From Desulfobacterales bacterium (lineage in GTDB: Bacteria; Desulfobacterota; Desulfobacteria; Desulfobacterales; ETH-SRB1), in the NCBI GenBank assembly GCA_030017395.1, contig JASEIZ010000135.1, forward strand, positions 1-6,069: DNA of 6,069 nt. Direction: 5' to 3'. This document shows positions 1-5,051 of the stretch, one piece after another. Each line of letters opens with the position of its first letter. Position 1 is the first letter of the stretch. A model generated the notes under the pieces. The model did no database searches. It was not told the DNA's origin and was given only the letters and a program-made list of their open reading frames with translations. A program made the translations under genes and the position numbers.

Positions 1-54
1 CGGCGCACCTGCTGCGACGTGTCGCTATCACGGCGAGAGCGCCTGCGCTGCGCG
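1..54. other. GC-rich stretch of unknown origin
   Basis: The first ~54 bases are clearly richer in G and C than the AT-leaning DNA that follows. They contain two similar blocks (around 3-16 and 39-54), both built of GCGC, CCTGC and CTGCG words. Frame 1 is open until a stop at 70-72, but the encoded residues are mostly Arg, Cys and Leu and look non-coding. It may be the edge of a repeat or of an upstream feature cut by the window start. I cannot assign it. Confidence 0.3.
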
Positions 55-137
55 TTAGCAATTAGCTTTTAGCTTATAAAAAACCAAACAGTTAACACAT
101 TCAGCTAAGAGCTAACAGCTAATGGCTAATAGCTTTA
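55..137. repeat. Inverted pair of heptamer arrays (TTAGCNN / AGCTAAN)
   Basis: The left arm is three tandem 7-mers, TTAGCAA, TTAGCTT and TTAGCTT (55-75). The right arm is a run of 7-mers on the opposite strand sense: AGCTAAG, AGCTAAC, AGCTAAT, GGCTAAT and a degenerate AGCTTTA (103-137). Bases 55-74 and 110-129 are complementary at 18 of 20 positions, so the element can form a long AT-rich hairpin around a ~35-nt spacer. No ORF lies inside. Its function is unknown; it resembles the element at 4855-4999 in design but not in sequence. Confidence 0.75.
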
Positions 138-140
138 TCC

Positions 141-178
141 TGAACCTTTGAACCTTGAACCTCTGAACCCGTGAACGG
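141..178. repeat. Short TGAAC(C) tandem array
   Basis: The word TGAAC starts at 141, 149, 156, 164 and 172, giving five copies at spacings of 8, 7, 8 and 8. Most copies extend to TGAACC. The array begins four bases after the AGCTAA array and ends just before an AT-rich stretch containing TATACT (185-190). That hexamer resembles a -10 box but has no convincing -35, so I do not call a promoter. Confidence 0.65.
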
Positions 179-234
179 TTACATTATACTTTAATTAAGC
201 CAAAGCTCGATTCTCAATCAGGAACGGGTCGGAA

Positions 235-287
235 ATTGAAGCTCCCCGCCGCAAGCAGCAGGGAATGCGCTCGCTGTTCAGTTCAAT
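235..287. repeat. Hairpin-like inverted repeat upstream of the DUF1992 gene
   Basis: An outer ATTGAA / TTCAAT pair (235-240 and 282-287) encloses a GC-rich inner stem. CCCCGCCGC (244-252) faces GCAGCAGGG (255-263) with 7 of 9 pairs and a very short turn. The right outer arm directly abuts an ATG at 288. There is no T-run after the stem, so it is not a standard terminator. It could be a dispersed intergenic repeat or a structured 5' leader. Confidence 0.5.
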
Positions 288-299
288 ATGGTTTTTACA

Positions 300-689
300 A
301 TGATTACAGGCTTTGAAAAAATTGTAGAAGAACGCATCAAACAGGCTCAGAAAAATGGGGAGTTTGATAATCTGCCTGGTTCCGGCAAACCTTTGTTGTT
401 TGAAAATGCCGGATGTGTTTCAGGAGAACTAAGCCTTGCCTATAAAATATTGAAAAATGCAGACTGCCTTCCTCCTGAACTTGAATTAAAAAAGGAAATA
501 AAGAAAACTGAAGAGCTTCTGTCAGGCATGGAAGAAACCTCTGCAAAATATTGCGTATTAAAAAAACTGAACTTTTTGATTATGAAGCTGAATTCAATGC
601 GGAACACGCCAATAATATTTGAAGTTCCTCAGCAATACGAAGCAAAACTTGTTCGACGGATTGAACCGCAAAACAGGCTTTATAAGTAA
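300..689 (+). CDS. DUF1992 / DnaJC28-conserved-domain protein (YhdN-like)
   Basis: This is a small soluble protein of 129 residues from ATG 300. Its N-terminal half carries the family signature: an E-E-R-I-K-Q-A-Q helix followed by GEFDNLPGSGKPL, then a LAYKILKNADCLPPELE segment. The same blocks occur in E. coli YhdN and in the conserved region of eukaryotic DNAJC28. The C-terminal half is a charged, probably helical segment rich in Lys and Glu. No J domain, signal peptide or membrane segment is visible, and the biochemical role of the family is not established. ATG 288 would add MVFT and is possible. ATG 300 fits the family N-terminus better and lies clear of the inverted repeat ending at 287. 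Neither start has a good Shine-Dalgarno sequence. The gene is first in a tight four-gene cluster, with the next ATG 3 nt after its stop. Confidence 0.85.
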   Translation: MITGFEKIVEERIKQAQKNGEFDNLPGSGKPLLFENAGCVSGELSLAYKILKNADCLPPELELKKEIKKTEELLSGMEETSAKYCVLKKLNFLIMKLNSMRNTPIIFEVPQQYEAKLVRRIEPQNRLYK

Positions 690-692
690 CCA

Positions 693-1196
693 ATGCTATT
701 TAAGAAAAGAAAAGATGAAGACAGCCCTTTTAAAGGGGTCATGCTGGCCTATTTTATTCTCGTGCTTCATGTTCTTTTGTTTGCAGGCATTGGACTTATG
801 GTTATTTTTTTCCGTGGCATTATTAATTATATGCTATGGATTCTTATAGGCGGCGGAGTAATAATAATTGCGGTAGCATATTATATTTACAGACGCATGA
901 AAGAGGAAGGGAAGACTCTTAAAGAAACCTTAAGTTCCCCGATGTTTAGCGGAAGACCGGTTGAAGTAAGCGTTTTAGGAGGGCTGGCATCTTTCAAAAT
1001 AGGCAGACCAAGCAACATACCGACACTGGGCTATGATCAATCAAAACAATTTTTGCAATTAGAGGACTCAAGCACTATGCGTATCAGAGAACTCACAGAG
1101 CTTGCCAATCTGTTTGAAAACAACCTGATTAGTCAGGACGAATATAATATAGCTAAACAGCAGGTATTCAAATCCTTTAACTCAGCCAATTCGTAA
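693..1196 (+). CDS. Small membrane protein with C-terminal SHOCT domain
   Basis: This is a 167-residue protein of unknown function. After a basic, charged N-terminus (MLFKKRKDED) come two hydrophobic segments, roughly residues 16-40 and 44-66. They are followed by a positively charged stretch (YRRMKEEGK) that probably marks the cytoplasmic side. Residues ~70-125 form a polar linker. The C-terminus (~129-160, with IRELTELANLFENNLISQDE then an Ala/Lys helix) matches the SHOCT pattern: a Leu-rich helix, a turn with I-[ST]-x-[DE]-E-[YF], and a second helix. SHOCT domains are short putative oligomerisation modules found at the ends of many unrelated bacterial proteins. No catalytic residues are evident. 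The gene starts 3 nt after the DUF1992 stop and ends 1 nt before ddl, without a clear Shine-Dalgarno sequence, so translation is probably coupled to the upstream gene. Confidence 0.8.
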   Translation: MLFKKRKDEDSPFKGVMLAYFILVLHVLLFAGIGLMVIFFRGIINYMLWILIGGGVIIIAVAYYIYRRMKEEGKTLKETLSSPMFSGRPVEVSVLGGLASFKIGRPSNIPTLGYDQSKQFLQLEDSSTMRIRELTELANLFENNLISQDEYNIAKQQVFKSFNSANS

Positions 1197-1197
1197 T

Positions 1198-2166
1198 ATG
1201 AAAAAACTAACCATTGCTCTTCTTTCCGGAGGTATTTCTTCTGAGCGCAAGATTTCGCTTTGCGGAGGGGACCACGTTTATGAGGCTCTGGACAAAGAAA
1301 AATACATTGTAATAAGATACGATCCAAAAACAGACCTTGACCGGTTGATGGCAGATGCAGCTAAAATCGATCTCGCTCTGATAATATTACACGGGCCTTT
1401 TGGCGAAGACGGCACGATTCAGGGGCTTCTCGAGCTTCTTGATATTCCATATCAGGGATCAGGGGTTCTTGGAAGCGCTATTGCAATGGACAAGCTTGTT
1501 TCAAAAAAGCTTTATGAACAATCCAACATCCCTGTTCCGTCATATATCGCAATCAATCAAAGCGACAAAATCAATCCTGAAGAATATGTTGATCAACTTG
1601 GCCTGCCCCTGGTAATCAAACCGGTCAGCAGCGGTTCAAGCATCGGGATGTCTTTGGTAAAATCAATAGGTTCAATTAAAAATGCCGTTGATACCGCCTT
1701 TGCTTTTGACGAAACAATCCTTATAGAAAAATATATCAAAGGCATTGAACTTACAGGCGCCGTTATCGGCAATGACAAGCTGGAGGTTTTTCCTGTTGTT
1801 GAAATCATACCTGATAAAGAACATGATTTTTTTGATTTCCATGCAAAATATACTGCCGGCATAACTCGAGAAATCTGCCCTGCCCGTATTGACGACAATC
1901 TGGCCGAGAAGGCTAAAACATATGCAAAAACGGCTCACCAGGCACTTGGCTGCAAAGGGTACAGCCGAACCGATATGATCCTCGACAACAAAGACATATA
2001 TGTTCTTGAGACCAACACCATACCAGGCATGACAGAAACAAGCCTTTTGCCGTTGGCCGCAAAAACAGCGGGAATCAGTTTTGACCGACTTCTCGACAAC
2101 TTGATAGAGCTTGGTATCGAAAGACATAAAAACAGCAGGCATTCTCATGATAATCAGAAAAAATAG
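1198..2166 (+). CDS. ddl: D-alanine--D-alanine ligase
   Basis: This cytoplasmic ATP-grasp enzyme joins two D-Ala residues with ATP hydrolysis to make the dipeptide used by MurF in peptidoglycan synthesis. All family blocks are present in 322 residues: GGISSERKIS with Glu16 (E. coli DdlB Glu15); HGPFGEDGTIQG (65-76); the KPVSSGSSIG ATP-binding loop (141-150, Ser147 matching DdlB Ser150); and the omega-loop HAKY with Tyr218 (DdlB Tyr216). GYSRTD follows with Arg257 and Asp259, then LETNTIPGMT with metal ligands Glu271 and Asn273. A Tyr at 218 rather than Phe argues for D-Ala over D-lactate as the second substrate. The protein is slightly longer than DdlB (306 residues) because of a charged His/Lys-rich tail (~309-322). 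Its coding DNA overlaps the start of the next gene. The ATG lies 1 nt after the previous stop and has no strong Shine-Dalgarno sequence, so coupled translation is likely. Confidence 0.95.
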   Translation: MKKLTIALLSGGISSERKISLCGGDHVYEALDKEKYIVIRYDPKTDLDRLMADAAKIDLALIILHGPFGEDGTIQGLLELLDIPYQGSGVLGSAIAMDKLVSKKLYEQSNIPVPSYIAINQSDKINPEEYVDQLGLPLVIKPVSSGSSIGMSLVKSIGSIKNAVDTAFAFDETILIEKYIKGIELTGAVIGNDKLEVFPVVEIIPDKEHDFFDFHAKYTAGITREICPARIDDNLAEKAKTYAKTAHQALGCKGYSRTDMILDNKDIYVLETNTIPGMTETSLLPLAAKTAGISFDRLLDNLIELGIERHKNSRHSHDNQKK

Positions 2167-2890
2167 AGAATTAAAACAGCAATACCATGAACTTTGCAGC
2201 AACGATGTTGTCATAGGAATTATATCATCAAACCAGCTGAAACCATATGTGCTTATCGACCTGATTGAAAGAGGGGTGCGCTGCTTCCCCTCCCCTCTCG
2301 CGCAAATCTTAAACAGCTCCAAAGTCGCCCAGGCCCTTGTTTTTAAGAAATGGATGCTACCTCATACATGCGTTATTAAGCGACGAATAGACCTGATTGA
2401 ATCTATAAACCAATACAATAAAAACAATATAGGCGCTGTTATAACCAAGCAAAATCATTTGCACTGCGGTTTTGGAGTCAGGAAATGGGAAACGGTTGAA
2501 AGCCTTTATAGTTTCACAGCCATGTCGGAGACTTCATATCCCTTTGTTATGCAGCCGTTTCTGGAAAATTATATAGATGTGCGGATAATCATTGTCGGCG
2601 ATTATGTCGAGGCTTATACCAGATATAATCCAAATAATTTCAGGATGAATATAGCAGCAGGAGGCAGTAGCTCTCCTTATAATCTGGATAAAGAAAAAGA
2701 GGAATTCAGCCGCGCCGTCATGAAACGCGGCAAGTTTCCATTTGCCCATATAGACCTGATGATAGCCGATAACAACAACTATTATCTTTCGGAAATAGCT
2801 TTAAACGGCGGCATTAAAGGGGCAAATATAAACAGGCAGGACCTCGATCAGATAAAACAGGATTTGCTGGAAAAACTCGCAAGTGCTTAA
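2147..2890 (+). CDS. RimK-like ATP-grasp protein of unknown substrate
   Basis: This 247-residue protein (from ATG 2147) has the layout of RimK/LysX-type ATP-grasp ligases but no assigned substrate. Visible elements are an N-terminal segment ending in IERGVRCFPSP, then SSKVAQALVFKKWMLPHT (57-74), which matches the family's domain-entry helix. They continue with a candidate ATP-binding Lys101, a GFGV loop (108-111), YIDVRIIIVGDYVEAYTRY with Arg146 and Arg159, FRMNIAAGG (165-173), and HIDLMI with Asp203. The last metal-binding motif reads E-I-A-L-N-G-G (216-222), where the usual form is E-x-N, so the normal Asn position is Ala218. The preceding domain is short. ATG 2147 has a weak AGG 8 nt upstream and overlaps ddl by 20 nt. 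A TTG at 2111 would add 12 residues. The overlap points to co-translation with ddl, but a shared pathway is inference. Confidence 0.75.
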   Translation: MIIRKNRELKQQYHELCSNDVVIGIISSNQLKPYVLIDLIERGVRCFPSPLAQILNSSKVAQALVFKKWMLPHTCVIKRRIDLIESINQYNKNNIGAVITKQNHLHCGFGVRKWETVESLYSFTAMSETSYPFVMQPFLENYIDVRIIIVGDYVEAYTRYNPNNFRMNIAAGGSSSPYNLDKEKEEFSRAVMKRGKFPFAHIDLMIADNNNYYLSEIALNGGIKGANINRQDLDQIKQDLLEKLASA

Positions 2891-2909
2891 ATAGGTGTAG
2901 TTTTTATTT

Positions 2910-2966
2910 TCACCACGAACACGAAGTAATTGAAGATAAAAAAATCCTTCGTGTTCTTCGTGGTGA
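2910..2966. repeat. Long CACGAAG palindrome between the ddl cluster and purDE
   Basis: The left arm (2910-2926, TCACCACGAA then CACGAAG) is complementary to the right arm (2947-2966, CTTCGTGTTCTTCGTGGTGA), except that the left arm lacks one GAA triplet. The two arms flank a 20-nt AT-rich loop. As RNA it would be a stable hairpin of about 17 bp with a 3-nt bulge, 20 nt after the stop of the ATP-grasp gene. No T-run follows. It could protect or end the upstream mRNA, or be one copy of a dispersed palindromic repeat. Confidence 0.75.
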
Positions 2967-3020
2967 TTAATAATAAAATCACCTAAGTTAACGACACTGG
3001 TCTCTGTGGCAAAAGTTTTT

Positions 3021-3025
3021 GGAGG
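3021..3025 (+). promoter_or_regulatory. Ribosome binding site of purDE
   Basis: GGAGG lies 4 nt before ATG 3030, the only strong Shine-Dalgarno sequence among the full-length genes here. It selects ATG 3030 over the in-frame upstream start at 3006, because residues starting at 3030 (MKVLIIGSGGREHA) form the exact usual N-terminus of PurD. Confidence 0.85.
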
Positions 3026-3029
3026 TATT

Positions 3030-4799
3030 ATGAAAGTCTTAATAATCGGAAGCGGCGGCAGAGAACATGCCTTTGTCTGGAAAATTGCTCAAAGTCCGAA
3101 AGTAAAAAAAATATATTGTGCTCCCGGAAATGCGGGAATGCCCCCTGCGGCAACCTGCGTGCCGATCAGCGCAGAAGATATAAATAAACTTGTTTTGTTT
3201 GCAAAAGATAAAAAAATCGATCTCACAGTTGTCGGCCCGGAAGGGCCGCTTTCTGCAGGGATAGTTGACGTTTTTGAAGCAGAAGGCTTGAATATTTTCG
3301 GAGCGACAAAAAAAGCAGCCGAAATAGAATCCAGCAAATCTTTTGCAAAAATTTTGATGAATAAATATAAAATCCCGACCGCTGTCGGCCGGATATTTAA
3401 CAGTTATAAAAAAGCCGAAAGCTATTTACGGAAAATGGGCGCCCCTGTTGTTGTAAAGGCTGACGGGCTTGCTGCAGGCAAGGGTGTGATTGTATGTGCG
3501 ACAGTAGGTGAGGCGATAAGGGCGCTAAAAAAAATAATGATAAAGAAAGATTTTGGTGATGCAGGAAACAAGGTGGTGATTGAAGAATGCCTGCTTGGCG
3601 AAGAGGCCTCTTTTATTGCTTTTACCGACGGCAAAACCGTGCTTCCGCTCCCCTCTTCCCAGGATCACAAAGCAATATATGAAAACGATAAAGGGCTGAA
3701 TACAGGAGGTATGGGGGCATATTCTCCTGCTCCGATAGTAGACAAGTATATGAGCAAGAAAATTATGGAAGATATTATGATCCCGACGGTTCGTGCTATG
3801 GAAGCCGAAAATCGTCCATACAAAGGAGTTCTGTACGCCGGACTCATGATTGATAAAGACCAGATTAAGGTTCTTGAATTTAATGCGCGCTTTGGAGATC
3901 CTGAAACTCAGCCCCTGTTAATCCGTATGAAAAACGATATAATCCCGATAATGGAGGCTACAATTCAAGGGAGGCTGGATAAATGCAGCATAGAAATCGA
4001 TGATAGAGCATCTGTATGCATTGTAATGGCATCCGGCGGGTATCCCGGCTCATACAAAAAAGGACTTCCGATTGCGGGTTTAAAACAAGCTGGCCGATTA
4101 AAAGATGTTGTTGTTTTCCATGCCGGCACAGCCACAAAAGACAAAACAGTTGTTACAAACGGAGGGCGCGTCCTGGGAGTTACAGCACTTGGAGATTCCG
4201 TCACAAATGCAATATCAAAAGCCTACAGGGCTGTCTCGAAAATATCATGGGACAATGTATATTATCGCAAGGATATAGGTCAAAAGGCTGTCGAAAGGCT
4301 AAAAGAACCGCCTATGATAGGGATTGTCATGGGAAGCGATTCAGATTATGCAGTTATGGAAGAAACAGTTGCGATTTTGAAAAAATTCGGCATCCCGTAC
4401 GAAATAACCGTCGCATCTGCCCACAGGAGCCCCAACAGAGCATCCGAATTTGCATCTTCTGCCAAAAAACGGGGGATAAAGGTCATTATTGCCGGCGCAG
4501 GGCACGCAGCCCATCTTGCAGGAGTAATTGCCGCACATACCGCTATTCCGGTCATAGGGGTTCCTATAGATTCTTCCGTCTTGAAAGGTCTTGATGCACT
4601 CCTTTCAACCGTCCAAATGCCTCCGGGCATTCCTGTTGCCACACTTTCAATCGGCAAACCAGGTGCAAAAAATGCAGGCATACTTGCTGCCCAGATACTT
4701 GCTGTTTCTGACCCTGAACTTCAAAAAATACTGGATGGTTTCAAAACGGAAATGGCAATTAAGGTTGATCAAAAAGCATATAAGCTCAATATGTTATAA
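3030..4799 (+). CDS. purDE: Bifunctional PurD-PurE fusion (GAR synthetase / N5-CAIR mutase)
   Basis: One continuous frame of 589 residues encodes two purine enzymes. Residues 1-~425 are phosphoribosylamine--glycine ligase (ATP-grasp): IIGSGGREHA (5-14), VVGPEGPLSAG (67-77), VVKADGLAAGKGV (141-153), QDHKAIYENDKGLNTGGMGAYSPAP (from 211) and LEFNARFGDPETQ (282-294), ending with YYRKDIG (411-417). After about ten linker residues, PurE begins at Met429. It has MGSDSD (434-439), SAHRSP (463-468, catalytic His465), GAGHAAHLAG (489-498) and VQMPPGIPVAT (528-538). The His-Arg pair and the GAG-AAHL loop indicate class I PurE (N5-CAIR mutase), which normally needs PurK, not seen here. His492 and Ala497 replace the usual Gly and Pro of that loop. 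Each half has normal length and intact motifs, so both activities are expected. They are steps 2 and 6 of the pathway, so direct substrate channelling is not expected. Confidence 0.95.
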   Translation: MKVLIIGSGGREHAFVWKIAQSPKVKKIYCAPGNAGMPPAATCVPISAEDINKLVLFAKDKKIDLTVVGPEGPLSAGIVDVFEAEGLNIFGATKKAAEIESSKSFAKILMNKYKIPTAVGRIFNSYKKAESYLRKMGAPVVVKADGLAAGKGVIVCATVGEAIRALKKIMIKKDFGDAGNKVVIEECLLGEEASFIAFTDGKTVLPLPSSQDHKAIYENDKGLNTGGMGAYSPAPIVDKYMSKKIMEDIMIPTVRAMEAENRPYKGVLYAGLMIDKDQIKVLEFNARFGDPETQPLLIRMKNDIIPIMEATIQGRLDKCSIEIDDRASVCIVMASGGYPGSYKKGLPIAGLKQAGRLKDVVVFHAGTATKDKTVVTNGGRVLGVTALGDSVTNAISKAYRAVSKISWDNVYYRKDIGQKAVERLKEPPMIGIVMGSDSDYAVMEETVAILKKFGIPYEITVASAHRSPNRASEFASSAKKRGIKVIIAGAGHAAHLAGVIAAHTAIPVIGVPIDSSVLKGLDALLSTVQMPPGIPVATLSIGKPGAKNAGILAAQILAVSDPELQKILDGFKTEMAIKVDQKAYKLNML

Positions 4800-4854
4800 T
4801 TTTTTAAAATATATTCTTTGATTTACAGGATGTTCAGAATTAAATAAACGTAAT

Positions 4855-4999
4855 CGTTTACGGTTTACAGTTATCAGTTTACGGTTGAAAAAAACAGAAA
4901 AGAAAGAGGCTGAAAGCTCAAAACTAACAAGCAGTAACAAGCAATAATTTTAGCTCGCTTAAATAACCGTGAACTGTGAACCGACAACCGTAAACGGTT
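4855..4999. repeat. Inverted pair of heptamer arrays (GTTTACG / AACCGTA)
   Basis: The left arm is four tandem 7-mers: GTTTACG, GTTTACA, GTTATCA, GTTTACG (4856-4883), then GTTG. The right arm is five 7-mers of reverse-complement type: AACCGTG, AACTGTG, AACCGAC, AACCGTA, AACGGTT (4965-4999). The arms can pair over about 32 bp with around six mismatches, across a ~77-nt A-rich spacer. The element fills most of the gap between purDE and tsaC and has no ORF. It shares its design with 55-137, namely inverted 7-bp arrays around an AT-rich spacer, but not its sequence. Confidence 0.75.
4925..4944. repeat. Tandem 10-mer in the spacer of the inverted array
   Basis: TAACAAGCAG is followed at once by TAACAAGCAA, two 10-bp direct copies differing in the last base. 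They lie in the spacer of the 4855-4999 element. Confidence 0.5.
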
Positions 5000-5023
5000 G
5001 CCAAGCTCAATATGTCATGAAGC

Positions 5024-5051
5024 GTGTTAGGGGTTAGAAGCCAGGTGTTAA
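5024..5051. repeat. Heptamer run forming the tsaC leader
   Basis: Four 7-bp units can be laid out as GTGTTAG, GGGTTAG, AAGCCAG and GTGTTAA, running to the base before the GTG start of tsaC. The third unit is degenerate. The run supplies both the only Shine-Dalgarno-like AGG (5043-5045, 6 nt from GTG) and an in-frame TAA (5049-5051) directly before the start. Confidence 0.5.

Noticed and set aside
55..178. CRISPR array
   Set aside because: The units are 7-8 bp in direct contact, partly inverted, and have no spacers of constant length. No cas genes are present.
185..190. TATACT as a -10 box of the ddl cluster promoter
   Set aside because: The hexamer is good, but no -35-like sequence occurs at 16-18 nt upstream, where the TGAACC array lies. 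Too weak to annotate.
1672..2322. Long open frame (216 codons) on the minus strand antisense to ddl
   Set aside because: It lies opposite the strongly supported ddl and ATP-grasp genes. Its product is rich in Cys, Phe and Ser with no recognisable motif, as expected of an antisense shadow.
3006..3029. Upstream in-frame start for purDE (eight extra residues)
   Set aside because: The GGAGG site at 3021-3025 lies inside this extension and serves ATG 3030, which gives the normal PurD N-terminus.
4016..4594. 192-codon + strand frame inside purDE
   Set aside because: It overlaps conserved PurD and PurE motifs in another frame. The Cys/Arg/Ser-rich product looks like a shifted reading of the real gene.
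4800..4820. Intrinsic terminator directly after purDE
   Set aside because: The AT-rich run after the stop has T residues but no GC-containing stem before it.
4855..4999. Insertion sequence or MITE with terminal inverted repeats
   Set aside because: The arms are internally tandem 7-mers with mismatches, and I saw no target-site duplication or transposase. A fold-back element cannot be excluded, but the evidence does not support a mobile-element call.
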